This document shows positions 7,931 to 17,116 of a stretch of 53,255 bases of DNA, in pieces. The notes under the pieces are model-generated. The model made no database searches. It worked only from the letters and a program-made list of their open reading frames with translations, and had not been told where the DNA came from. Numbering within the stretch: the stretch's first letter is position 1; every line of letters starts with the position of its first letter. Origin of the DNA: Cyanobacteria bacterium RM1_2_2. GTDB taxonomy: Bacteria > Cyanobacteriota > Cyanobacteriia > Elainellales > Elainellaceae. Made by a program: the position numbers and the translations under genes. The DNA lies in NCBI GenBank assembly GCA_012033495.1, contig JAAUQT010000010.1, forward strand, positions 1 to 53,255, written 5' to 3'.

Positions 7931-9404
7931 GCAACAACCTCTCTTTCGGTGGTTCTAGGGGCAGAATGAGTGTAAAAGTAGAACCGTTTCCCAGTTGGCT
8001 AGTGAGTTTTACCCGCCCTCCGTGGGCTTCTGCAACTGCTCGAACGATGTTTAAACCCAAACCCGTTCCTTCAGAGTGACGATAGCTGCTAGCAACCCGA
8101 GCAAACCGTTCAAAGATTCTAGCCTGATCGGATAAAGCAATTCCTTCTCCGGTATCGCGTACCCAGAACCGGACGCTTTTTCGGTTGATCATTGTTCCCA
8201 TTTCGATCAAATCACCCGGTTTAGTGTATCGCACCGCATTTTGGATCAAGTTGACCATTGCTCCCGTCAGTCGTTGAGGGTCTCCTACCAGTTTCCCCTG
8301 CTCCGGACAGTGAACCTGCCAGTTTCGATCAGCCAAGGTTTGAACTTTGGTATATAACTCTGCAATAAATGCCGAAACTTCGATGGTTTCAAGCTGCAAA
8401 AAGTCGGGCTGTTCTACCTTTGCCAATAGGAGCATGTCGTTAACCAAGCGGTTCATACGATTCAGTTCATCAGTGACAATTTCCAGGGTTTCGGTAATTT
8501 CTGGAGGCACATCCTCCAATAGTTCTAAATGTCCTTGAATAATTGTAATGGGTGTACGCAATTCATGTCCGGCGTCGTTAATAAAGTTGCGTTGGCTGGT
8601 AAATGCTCCTTGAAGTCGGTTCATCATGTCATTGAATGTTTCTGCCAATTCAGCAAGCTCTCCCGAACCCTGCACTGGGAGGCGTTTCGTTAAATCAAGT
8701 TCACTAATTGAGCGGGCAGTTACTGCCAATTTTCGCACAGGTGCTAGCAGCTTCCCCGTAGCAAACCAGCATAAAATAAAAGCAATGAGAAAAACGCCGA
8801 TGGTGACTTTGGCAAACACCTGCGCGCTGTCGAGCGCTTCTTGATGCTCGCCAAAGGTGATGTGAGCAACGACCAATAAACCGCGACGTTCTCCGTTCAA
8901 TTCGAGCGGTTGGGTAAGATATAAGACATTGCCGATTTGAGGGTTATCTGTTGTCACTTTGCCTTGCCTTGGTTCGGTGAAACTCAGCCACTGTTGCTCA
9001 ATTTCCGATCCCACTCCAATGACAGAGGGCAATTCTCTAGGATTGGACTTATAGTATTGACCGTTTAGATAAATAATCAGGAAATTATCATCTTCTGGTT
9101 GAATGTCCGTTAGAATTTGAGTCACAAATTGCTGAAAATTATGATTAGATGACGCATCGTTTTGCCAAGCGGCATAGCCTCGTCGGAACTGCTCTAACGG
9201 CGGCTCAAGACCTCGCTGAGCACGGCGATCCACATCTGCAAAAACTAGAAGCATAAATATTGGAACAGAAGCCGCAGTAACAATCATCATCAGTAATGCA
9301 TAGAGCAGCAGCAGTTGGGTTCTGGTTTCTCTGAAAATTCTGTGCCACCAAGACTGTTGCTGGTGCAAGCGAGCAATACCGTTGCTTTTCTCAATGTTTG
9401 GCAC
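7902..9404 (-). CDS. Sensor histidine kinase paired with the OmpR regulator
   Basis: The 500-residue kinase has TM1 (about 30-55), an extracytoplasmic region to about 195, TM2 (about 196-216) and HAMP (about 217-268). It has His280 in GHELRTPITI, then NLIQNAVRYT, DTGEGI and GTGLGLNIV. The stop overlaps the regulator gene by 29 bp, so the two form one two-component system. It shares the architecture and many sensor-domain residues with the kinase at 5528-7078 (for example PEDDNFLI, QYYKSNPRELP). Tandem duplication of the kinase within the cluster is the simplest explanation. The stimulus is unknown. Confidence 0.95.
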   Translation of the reverse strand: MPNIEKSNGIARLHQQQSWWHRIFRETRTQLLLLYALLMMIVTAASVPIFMLLVFADVDRRAQRGLEPPLEQFRRGYAAWQNDASSNHNFQQFVTQILTDIQPEDDNFLIIYLNGQYYKSNPRELPSVIGVGSEIEQQWLSFTEPRQGKVTTDNPQIGNVLYLTQPLELNGERRGLLVVAHITFGEHQEALDSAQVFAKVTIGVFLIAFILCWFATGKLLAPVRKLAVTARSISELDLTKRLPVQGSGELAELAETFNDMMNRLQGAFTSQRNFINDAGHELRTPITIIQGHLELLEDVPPEITETLEIVTDELNRMNRLVNDMLLLAKVEQPDFLQLETIEVSAFIAELYTKVQTLADRNWQVHCPEQGKLVGDPQRLTGAMVNLIQNAVRYTKPGDLIEMGTMINRKSVRFWVRDTGEGIALSDQARIFERFARVASSYRHSEGTGLGLNIVRAVAEAHGGRVKLTSQLGNGSTFTLILPLEPPKERLLHDSDSDHRR

Positions 9405-10157
9405 AGCCTCACTCCCTTTCTGATGCTTTCTGATGCTTTCCGATTACAGACAGTCCATTACGGATTGGTTAGAAACAGATCAGTTAAAAAGGCACTTCTC
9501 TTTCATCAACAACCCTGAATATAAATTTTACAGCCTGGTGGGAAATGAGATGTGTGACGAAAATAAGTGAGAAGAGTTCCTCAAACAAGCACCTCATAAC
9601 AAATTGGATAAAAAAGAGCTTAATTCAGCTAAGCTGCTGATAAAGCCAGGTCAACATAACGCAATTCGAGCGCAGATGCGGCTTGGCTGTGCCCAACGCT
9701 CAAACCAAAGACTAGAGCGGGGTAAGCGCAGCCGAACCTCAAATTTTGAGTTGAGTTTCATTGAATTCATCTCCTTAATTTTTGACCAATTTTTTAATCA
9801 TACTGCCAACATGAGAATCTTCTCATTAATACTTTAAGCATATTTCATCTTAGGCTGACACTATGTTAGTAAGAGCATCGAAGCAACTAATCTCAATGCT
9901 GCAAAAAACGTTCATCGAGACATTGACACTTCCAGGCATTTAGTCATTAATACGTTCCCTGTGTGCTTACTCATTCGCTTTAATAGAACGACGCACGAAA
10001 TGTACTGTGGTTTGTTCCCAGATCGTCCATTTTGCCTTCATTGATTAATTTCTCGATTATTGATTGTTCTACAGTGCAAGTCATTGTAATATCCGCTGCT
10101 CGACTCAGTTTGAGTTCATCCTTCTTTTCCCATCATTCGCATCGGAGATCTACAAAA
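9405..10157. other. Divergent promoter region
   Basis: About 750 bp separate the minus-strand kinase operon from the plus-strand glycosylation locus, so both promoters should be here. A doubled CTGATGCTTTC occurs at about 9421-9442. The open frame at 9604-9837 has no family features and I do not call it. No clear operator palindrome or RNA gene was seen. Confidence 0.4.
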
Positions 10158-11459
10158 ATGAGATTGATCGTTTACTCTCACGATGCATTCGGGTTGGGCA
10201 ACATTCGCCGGATGCTAGCAATCTGCCAACATCTTCTCAGAGCATACCCAAAAGCTGAAATTCTAGTGATTTCTGGGTCTCCTGCGCTGCATAGCCTGCG
10301 CTTACCTCAAGGGCTAGATTACATCAAGCTGCCCTGTGTTGGGCGAGATGAAACGGGTGAGGTTACGGCTAAATTTTTGGACACGGACATTCGACTCGCT
10401 GTGCAGCTTCGATCAGATTTGATCCTTTCAACGATCAAAAACTTTAACCCTGACTTGATTCTGGTAGACAAAAAGCCTGACGGTTTAGAAGGAGAACTGA
10501 AAGCCACCCTGAGCTACCTGAAGACTCATCGACCCAATACTAAACTGGTGCTGCTGCTGCGAGACATTCTAGACGCACCTGAAACGACCATTCAAAAATG
10601 GCAACGGCACGGCTATTGCAGCACTATCGAGTCGATGTATGACCAAGTGTGGGTGGTCGGAATGCCGGAAATCTTTGATGTTTGCCGAGAATATCAGTTT
10701 CCTGCGGCAGTTGCTCGCAAAGTTCGCTATTGTGGTTACATTCGCCGTGAACCAGGTTTGCAGCCTCGAACCGCCTTGCGACAGGCGTTGCAGATTCAAC
10801 CTGATGAGAAGTTTGTGCTGGTGACGCCAGGAGGGGGAGCTGATGGCTATCAGTTAGTGGACACCTACCTGAAGGGATTAGAAGCATCTACGCCACATTC
10901 CCGCCTTAAGAGCCTGATTGTCTCCGGGCCTGAAATGCCTGCTGCGTATCGAGAGCAACTGCGTCAACGCATTGAGGTACTGCCTAATGTGATTCTACAG
11001 GAGTTTACAGATGATTTAGTCAGCTACATGGATGCTGCGGACGTGGTAGTGTCGATGGCAGGCTACAACACCATCGGGGAGATTCTTTCCTTGAATAAGC
11101 GAGCCGTGGTTGTTCCTCGAATCCAGCCCGTCGAAGAGCAATGGATTCGGGCTGAGCGGATGGCGAAACTAGGATTGTTTCAAACGATTCATCCCAGTAA
11201 TTTAACGCCCCAAAGCTTGATGCAATGTATAGAAACGGAGCTAGAAACAGCAACTTCGACTCAAAAGGCTGCTCAAATTGACATGAACGCCTTGCCTCGA
11301 ATTGCCACCTATCTATCTAGGCTAGTTGATCAAAGCACGCATCAGAGCATTCAGCAGAGCATTCACGAAGATATACATCAAGAAGTGCGGGAAACTATCT
11401 TCAATCCCTATGCGCATCCCATCTTTCAGATAGCGAAAGGAAACATTTGCTCGGTGTAA
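10158..11459 (+). CDS. MurG/GT28-like glycosyltransferase 1
   Basis: I start this at the ATG at 10158 (433 residues), because GGAG lies 11 bases upstream and the protein then begins with the family opening MRLIVYSHDAFGLGNIRR. The fold is GT-B. The N-terminal domain ends near residue 200, and the C-terminal domain carries VTPGGGADGY and the nucleotide-sugar signature SMAGYNT followed by VPR..PVEEQ. It resembles uncharacterised predicted glycosyltransferases related to MurG. It heads a series with two further paralogs (11550, 14617) that share HLVRS/NIRR and SM(A/G)GYNT. The last 50 residues, rich in Gln, His and Ile, are absent from the paralogs. No membrane helix is present, so it probably works at the cytoplasmic face of the membrane. 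Donor and acceptor are unknown. Confidence 0.88.
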   Translation: MRLIVYSHDAFGLGNIRRMLAICQHLLRAYPKAEILVISGSPALHSLRLPQGLDYIKLPCVGRDETGEVTAKFLDTDIRLAVQLRSDLILSTIKNFNPDLILVDKKPDGLEGELKATLSYLKTHRPNTKLVLLLRDILDAPETTIQKWQRHGYCSTIESMYDQVWVVGMPEIFDVCREYQFPAAVARKVRYCGYIRREPGLQPRTALRQALQIQPDEKFVLVTPGGGADGYQLVDTYLKGLEASTPHSRLKSLIVSGPEMPAAYREQLRQRIEVLPNVILQEFTDDLVSYMDAADVVVSMAGYNTIGEILSLNKRAVVVPRIQPVEEQWIRAERMAKLGLFQTIHPSNLTPQSLMQCIETELETATSTQKAAQIDMNALPRIATYLSRLVDQSTHQSIQQSIHEDIHQEVRETIFNPYAHPIFQIAKGNICSV

Positions 11460-11476
11460 GCCACCGTCATCAACAT

Positions 11477-11512
11477 AATCATCAGCGTAATCATCAGCGT
11501 AATCATCAACAC
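11477..11512. repeat. 12-bp tandem repeat, three units
   Basis: AATCATCAGCGT is repeated at 11477-11488 and 11489-11500, with a diverged third unit at 11501-11512. It lies in the 90-bp gap between the first two glycosyltransferase genes. Slippage is the likely origin; no function is evident. Confidence 0.85.
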
Positions 11513-11549
11513 AACCCCCTAAACTATACTCAATTGAGGAGAGGAAATC

Positions 11550-12725
11550 ATGCGACGATTGATGTTTTATTGTCAGCATATTTTGGGCATCGGGCATCTA
11601 GTACGCAGCATGGAAATTGTTCGAGGATTAACGCAAGAGTTTGAGGTCTTTTTCATCAATGGTGGTGAAGAAGTTGAGGGATTTCAAATTCCTCCCGCTG
11701 TGCAGATGCTCAACATTCTTCCGATCAAGACAGACAGTGAGTTTAGAGAACTGCACATTCCACCTGGCTTTGATAATGTTGAACAAGTTTTAGAACATCG
11801 GAGTGAGCTATTACTTAACGCCCTCAGAGACATTCAGCCAGATGTTTTGATGATTGAACTGTTTCCGTTCGGACGTAGACGATTTTCAACAGAGTTGATT
11901 CCTTTACTCGAACAAGCAAAAACCATCGGCACAAAAGTTGTGTGCAGCTTGCGAGACATTGTGGTGACAAAGCAAGATCGAGTGCGCCACGAGGAGAAAA
12001 TCTGCCGTCTGATGAATCAGTATTTCGACCTGCTGTTGATCCACGGCGATCCCAAATTTATGCCGCTCGAAACCAGCTTTTCGCGCATTGCTGATCTCAA
12101 TTGTGAGGTACATTACACCGGATATGTGGTGCAGCAGGACCATCAGATTCAGCCTGATGCTCAAGTTCAACATGCTGAGCCGCTCATTCTCGCTAGCGTA
12201 GGAGGCGGGCGATTTGGACATGAACTGTTGGATTGCGTTGCACAAGCAAGCGCTTTGCTAGAACACCAAATTCCACATCACATTCAGATGTTCACCGGCC
12301 CGTTCTGTCCTGAGCAAGTGTTTGAACGATTGCAAACGATTGCAGCAGAGCGCCCTAACCTTTCTGTGGAGCGGTTTACGCCTCATCTACTGAAATATAT
12401 GCAACAGGCTGATTTATCTATCAGCATGGCAGGATATAACACCACAATGAATGTCCTAACGACCGGGGTGCGTTCGATGCTGTTACCCTTTACGGGCAAT
12501 GATGATCAGGAGCAGCGAATGCGATCAGAACGGCTCGCAGAATTAGGAATTGTCAATATCATTCAACCGGAGGACTTACATCCTGAACAATTTGCCAAAA
12601 AGGTCATCGAGAATTTAAAGCGAACACCTGCATCAATCACATTTGATCTGGAAGGTGTCGAGAAAACAGCTCAATTTATCAAAGCAATTTCCCAACCTTC
12701 CCGATCAATGAGCTTAACATCATGA
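11550..12725 (+). CDS. MurG/GT28-like glycosyltransferase 2
   Basis: The 391-residue protein is preceded by GAGGAGAGG at good spacing. It opens MRRLMFYCQHILGIGHLVRS, and the glycine/histidine loop of the GT-B acceptor domain is clear. The C-terminal donor-binding half has LASVGGGRFGHEL, a LSISMAGYNTTMN signature and PFTGNDDQEQRMR. It is much closer to the third paralog at 14617 than to the first. It probably transfers a hexose or aminosugar in a stepwise assembly with its paralogs. No membrane segment is visible. Confidence 0.9.
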   Translation: MRRLMFYCQHILGIGHLVRSMEIVRGLTQEFEVFFINGGEEVEGFQIPPAVQMLNILPIKTDSEFRELHIPPGFDNVEQVLEHRSELLLNALRDIQPDVLMIELFPFGRRRFSTELIPLLEQAKTIGTKVVCSLRDIVVTKQDRVRHEEKICRLMNQYFDLLLIHGDPKFMPLETSFSRIADLNCEVHYTGYVVQQDHQIQPDAQVQHAEPLILASVGGGRFGHELLDCVAQASALLEHQIPHHIQMFTGPFCPEQVFERLQTIAAERPNLSVERFTPHLLKYMQQADLSISMAGYNTTMNVLTTGVRSMLLPFTGNDDQEQRMRSERLAELGIVNIIQPEDLHPEQFAKKVIENLKRTPASITFDLEGVEKTAQFIKAISQPSRSMSLTS

Positions 12726-12845
12726 GAAGATTTTGTGAAAAGAGCAGACTTTCTCCGACTTTTTCTGACCCACAGCGCTAGAAAATTTGTTTAACCTGGA
12801 TTCATTAGATATCGATATCGATATGATTCCAGGAGCAACAAAACG

Positions 12846-14054
12846 ATGACACAATCACAAACGCAACTACAGAAACATAGTGTAGAAGATACTTTAAAAG
12901 ATCCCGTTGCCGTTGCCGCAAGTATCGCTCGAATGCTGGCAGATAGTGCAGTAGAGCGGGATCGGAAAGCAGGACTGCCAACCAAAGAAGTCCAATATTT
13001 GAAGACTGCTGGGCTGTTGCCGCTGGTTGTACCGCGTCAGTATGGTGGGCTTGGTGCAACTTGGGGCGAAGCCTTTAAGGTCGTTCAAACCCTATCAGCG
13101 GCCGAAGGGTCAATTGGGCAACTTTACGCCAATCAGTTAATTTTGTCAGTGGTTAGCCAAACCGCAGGAACTCCCGAACAGGCTGAGCGATATTACCGAG
13201 CAACCGCAGAGCATCATCTATTCTGGGGAAATGCATTTAACACACGCGATACTCGTCTCAAAATTGCCCCTGAAGGACAGCACTATCGAGTGAATGGCAT
13301 TAAAACTTTTGGTACAGGCGTCGCTGTAGCAGATTTGCGTGTATTTTCAGCCGTTCAGGAGGGTATAGATTATCCAATTGTTTTCATCCTACCTAGAGAA
13401 CGGGAAGGAATTATCTACAACGACGATTGGGATAATATGGGACAACGACGCACTGCTAGCGGTAGCTTTACTTTTCAGAATGTTTTGGTGAGTGCAGACG
13501 AAGTTTTGGGCCCGCTGCCCTATCCAGAAAGCGGTTTTGCGACAGTTCTATTTGTAGTCAATCAACTCGCTAAGACCCATGTTTATTTGGGAATTGCTGA
13601 AGGCGCATTTGAAGCAGCGAAAAACTACACAAGAACCCAAACCCGCCCCTGGATTACCTCAGGAGTAGATCGTGCTACCCAAGATCCCTATATTTTGCAT
13701 CATTACGGCGAACTATGGGTGCAGTTACAGGCGGCAATTGGGCTAGCAGAAAAAGCTGCACAGCGAGTTCAAGCTGCCTGGGAGCAAGAATGGATGTTGA
13801 CTCCTCAAGAGCGAGGTGAAGTTGCGATTTCAGTTTATGCTGCTAAAGCAATGGCGACAAAGGTTGGCTTAGACATCACCAATCGCATGTTTGAAATGAT
13901 GGGAGCGCGTTCTACTGCTGCTAAATATGGCTTCGATCGCTACTGGCGAGACCTACGAACTTTCACACTCCATGATCCAATCGACTACAAGTTACAGAAT
14001 GTGGGAAATTGGGTGTTGAATCAGGAATTACCCGCATTCAACCAATATTCATAG
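12846..14054 (+). CDS. Acyl-CoA dehydrogenase-fold flavin oxidoreductase (DszC/SfnB-like)
   Basis: The 402-residue protein is preceded by CCAGGAGCAA. It has the acyl-CoA dehydrogenase fold: helical N-terminal domain with VPRQYGGLGATWGEA (about 58-72), central beta domain with GNAFNTRD and VNGIKTFGTG (about 128-160), and a helical C-terminal domain ending in TFTLHDPIDYK. The pattern matches the DszC/SfnB branch, where reduced flavin and oxygen act as monooxygenase cofactors, better than true fatty-acyl dehydrogenases. A matching flavin reductase is not adjacent. It lies between two glycosyltransferase paralogs, so it may modify the lipid or sugar part of the product, for example by N- or S-oxidation (inference). 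Confidence 0.88.
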   Translation: MTQSQTQLQKHSVEDTLKDPVAVAASIARMLADSAVERDRKAGLPTKEVQYLKTAGLLPLVVPRQYGGLGATWGEAFKVVQTLSAAEGSIGQLYANQLILSVVSQTAGTPEQAERYYRATAEHHLFWGNAFNTRDTRLKIAPEGQHYRVNGIKTFGTGVAVADLRVFSAVQEGIDYPIVFILPREREGIIYNDDWDNMGQRRTASGSFTFQNVLVSADEVLGPLPYPESGFATVLFVVNQLAKTHVYLGIAEGAFEAAKNYTRTQTRPWITSGVDRATQDPYILHHYGELWVQLQAAIGLAEKAAQRVQAAWEQEWMLTPQERGEVAISVYAAKAMATKVGLDITNRMFEMMGARSTAAKYGFDRYWRDLRTFTLHDPIDYKLQNVGNWVLNQELPAFNQYS

Positions 14055-14616
14055 TTGTAGTGTCACTGAAAGAAGCAGAAAGCAGAAGGCGAGTTAATGG
14101 CTGATACAGAGGCATTGCAACCATTAAGCCTGTCCTCAACGGGATTGCTACAAGCTACATATACAGGCTTTTCTGGACAAATGAGGTAGGGCTAAGTCAA
14201 GCGTAGGGGCGTTGCTTCAGCGTGGAGCTTGTCCCCTTAATCACCAGAGTAGAAGGAGAAATACGCCTATGCGGATCTCAGAGCTTTACACTTTCCGTTG
14301 ATTAGTTCTTCATCTGATTAGTTCTTCATCTCAATCGCCACACCGACTTTCTAAGATAGGGTATCGGGGTAACACCTTATACCCTTTTCAGTTATTTACC
14401 CAATATTTTCCAAAAGTCGAAATATCATTCACCGTTTTCTTTCAAGATTGTTGCTCAACTTGCTGCCCCGACCCAGGACTTTTTATGAAAGGCTTCTCAT
14501 ACAAATTTCATAAAAGACTTATAACAAATAGATACATTTAGGGTTGAGAGGGTTTTGAACGCGATCAGTAGCGACAAAGCGATACAAATACTAACCTGGT
14601 TGAGAGGTACATCCTG
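14055..14616. other. Long intergenic region within the glycosylation locus
   Basis: About 560 bp, the largest gap in the locus, suggesting a separate promoter for the downstream genes. A 16-bp perfect tandem duplication, GATTAGTTCTTCATCT, is at 14300-14331. A 30-codon open frame (14097-14189, MADTEALQPL...) follows an AAGGCGAG sequence but has no other support. Confidence 0.4.
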
Positions 14617-15813
14617 ATGAAAAAGATCATGTTCTACTGCCAGTATTTAGCAGGCATGGGTCATTTGGTAAGGAGTACAGAAATTATCCGCAGTTTGGTG
14701 AAGGATTTTCAGGTGTGTTTTGTCAACGGCGGACAGCCCATTGCTGAGTTTGAGCTACCTGCTAACATTCAGGTCATCCATCTGCCGCCGCTGGTCGAAG
14801 AAGATGGTGAACTCAGAACGGTAGATGATTCCCAAACTGTTGAAGCAGTGAAAGCAAGTCGCCAGCAGCAGCTTCTATCCATCTTTGATCAATTGCAGCC
14901 CGATTGTTTGATTACCGAGTGTTTCCCCTTCAGCAAGCATCGAGTCAAATTCGAGTTAATGCCTCTCATTGAGCGAGCAAAATCTTCTCCTCGTCCCGTG
15001 AAGGTAGTTTGTAGCCTGCGGGATCTGGTCATGACTCAGTCTTTGTCAGCCAAAGCGTGGGCGAAAAAGTATGACCAAGTCTGCAATTTGGTCAACCAAT
15101 ATTTTGATCTGATTCTCTTCCATGGTGATCCTCAGCTTCAGCGCCTAGAGGATTTTTTCCCTAAAGTAGACAGTTTGAACTGCGAGGTTTACTACACCGG
15201 CTATGTTGCCCAATCTCCTCCCAGTTGCCCACCTACAGCGGTTGAAGATCTGGCTCATTTCAACAAAACAGAGCCAATTATTCTAGCTAGTGTGGGCGGC
15301 GGCAGATTTGGATACGAGTTATTGAATGCAGTTGTAGATGCTAGCACGATGTTAGCTGGAACGATTCCACATCACATTCATGCTTTTGCTGGGCCATTTA
15401 TGCCTGAACCTCAATTTCTCCAGCTTCAGGCTGCGGCCGCCGATTGCAACAATCTAACGCTACGGCGTTTTACGCCTCATTTGATTGACTACATGAAGCG
15501 ATCTGATCTTTCCATCAGTTTGGGCGGTTACAACACCACCATGAACATCTTGAGCACTGGCGTTCGGTCATTGGTGTTCCCGTTTATTTCCGAAAATCAA
15601 TCCGGTGAACAATCCATCCGAGCGAAGAAGTTGGAGCAGATGAACATCTTACGAGTCCTCTATCCGGAAGATTTGACGGGCAAGCGGCTGGCTGCAAAAG
15701 TGCTATTCTCTCTCGATCAGCCTCCAGTTGCCCATCGTTTCGATTTGAATGGAGCCGAAAAATCTACTCTAAGATTGAAGCAATTACTTTACGGCATTGC
15801 AGCAGCAGCTTAA
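14617..15813 (+). CDS. MurG/GT28-like glycosyltransferase 3
   Basis: The 398-residue paralog of the preceding two MurG-like enzymes opens MKKIMFYCQYLAGMGHLVRS, and an AGAGG ribosome site precedes the ATG. The donor domain has LASVGGGRFGYEL and SISLGGYNTTMN, with Gly replacing the Ala of paralog 2, then FPFISENQSGEQS. The region after SVGGGRFG aligns without gaps to paralog 2, so these two arose by a recent duplication. The inserted flavin gene and the long gap now separate them. It probably adds a different or successive sugar to the same acceptor. Confidence 0.9.
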   Translation: MKKIMFYCQYLAGMGHLVRSTEIIRSLVKDFQVCFVNGGQPIAEFELPANIQVIHLPPLVEEDGELRTVDDSQTVEAVKASRQQQLLSIFDQLQPDCLITECFPFSKHRVKFELMPLIERAKSSPRPVKVVCSLRDLVMTQSLSAKAWAKKYDQVCNLVNQYFDLILFHGDPQLQRLEDFFPKVDSLNCEVYYTGYVAQSPPSCPPTAVEDLAHFNKTEPIILASVGGGRFGYELLNAVVDASTMLAGTIPHHIHAFAGPFMPEPQFLQLQAAAADCNNLTLRRFTPHLIDYMKRSDLSISLGGYNTTMNILSTGVRSLVFPFISENQSGEQSIRAKKLEQMNILRVLYPEDLTGKRLAAKVLFSLDQPPVAHRFDLNGAEKSTLRLKQLLYGIAAAA

Positions 15814-15879
15814 CAGGTTGAATACGCGATTTGAGATGTCAAAGTTTCAACAGAAAAGATACTGCGAGGAAAGTTAAAA

Positions 15880-17031
15880 ATGGAAATTCAAAAGCCAAAG
15901 GTTGCCCTGATTGTAGGCCCGCGAGAACGGTTTAGCTCGACTCGCAAATCGCTTGAAAGCATCTACAACGATACTGAATATCCGTTTGATTTAGTTTACG
16001 TTGATGTTTGCACCCCTGCTCCCATCGGGCGTTACTTAGAAGAACAGGCGGCAGCAAAGTCATTCAAGCTGATCCGCACTCCCTACTACATTTCTCCTAC
16101 CCAATCTAAGAATGTAGGGTTGCAATATCTTCTGGATCATCATGCTGATACCTATCGCTATGTGGTCTTCATTGAAAACGACGTGATCGTTAAGCGCGGC
16201 TGGCTCACTAAGCTAGTTGAGTGTGCAGAGGAGACGGGAGCCGCTGTTGTGGGGCCTTTGACTTGCATTGGTCAACCTGCCCATCAGGTTATTCACAACG
16301 CGGGCGGCAGATCTTACATTGCCACCGAGGTTGAGGGAAACCGAGTTCGGCGCTACATTCACCAAAGCGCTGCTTTAACTGGAAAAGCGGTGGCTGAGGT
16401 GCCGGAGAAACTGCATCGCAAAAAGACAGACTATGTAGAGTTCCACTGCATGTTAGTTCGCACATCGACTTTTCAAAAAACTGGGTTGTTCGATGAAGGA
16501 ATGCTAGCAACCCGCGAACACATCGATTTTTGCTTTATGGTTTCTGAGGCAGGCGGCAGCATCTACAGCGAACGAGAAGCGGTGATCACCACGGATACAA
16601 TCGGCATCGAGACGAACAAAACAGGCTTAGAAGCTTGGTTTGGAGCGCTGCAACTGCCAGACTTCAAATGGTTTGATCTGCCCTACTTTATGGTGCGCTG
16701 GAACGATACTTGGGATCTTGCCAGCTTGCACCACCTGCGGCAAAAATGGCATCTCACCGAAGACGAATACTTTAAGAAACGATACGCCAAAGTGGGAGCA
16801 CGACGCCATGAGTTGCTGGTCAAGCCCCTTGTGCGCCGCCTCAGCTTTGGCAAAGAAAACCCTTGGCTGGAGAAGCTTTTAATTGCCATTGAGCGCCAAA
16901 TCAATCGCTATGTCTACCATCGCTACACTCGCCACACAGCCCGCATTCTCAGCAAAACTGCTGAACCCACTGTTGTTCCTCAATCACAACAGCCGCCTCT
17001 GGCTTCACGTTCCTTTATCCCTTCTAAGTGA
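15880..17031 (+). CDS. Family 2 glycosyltransferase, paralog A
   Basis: The 383-residue GT2 enzyme has AGGAAAG upstream of the ATG. It has the GT-A nucleotide-binding fold: VALIVGPRERF at the N terminus, FDLVYVD, SKNVGLQ, and the acidic metal-binding motif as IENDVIV (about 93-99) in place of DxD. PLTC..Q..HQVIHNAGG and DYVEFHCMLVRT follow, then GLFDEGMLATREHIDF. The tail beyond about 285 is basic and may touch the membrane. It is a paralog of 20344-21477; both end their catalytic part with LPYFMVRW. Such pairs often add alternating sugars. Confidence 0.9.
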   Translation: MEIQKPKVALIVGPRERFSSTRKSLESIYNDTEYPFDLVYVDVCTPAPIGRYLEEQAAAKSFKLIRTPYYISPTQSKNVGLQYLLDHHADTYRYVVFIENDVIVKRGWLTKLVECAEETGAAVVGPLTCIGQPAHQVIHNAGGRSYIATEVEGNRVRRYIHQSAALTGKAVAEVPEKLHRKKTDYVEFHCMLVRTSTFQKTGLFDEGMLATREHIDFCFMVSEAGGSIYSEREAVITTDTIGIETNKTGLEAWFGALQLPDFKWFDLPYFMVRWNDTWDLASLHHLRQKWHLTEDEYFKKRYAKVGARRHELLVKPLVRRLSFGKENPWLEKLLIAIERQINRYVYHRYTRHTARILSKTAEPTVVPQSQQPPLASRSFIPSK

Positions 17032-17116
17032 ACCCAGTTCATCTACCCACGCCCAATTACTTTAATTTCATTCAAGCATTCTGAACAACATTACACAGAG
17101 CTATACCAAAAAGCCC

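Noticed and set aside
9604..9837. 77-residue frame in the 9.4-10.2 kb gap
   Set aside because: No ribosome site, no recognisable motif and atypical composition.
14097..14189. 30-codon frame after the flavin enzyme gene
   Set aside because: An AAGGCGAG precedes the ATG, but length and composition alone do not support a gene; mentioned only in the intergenic entry.
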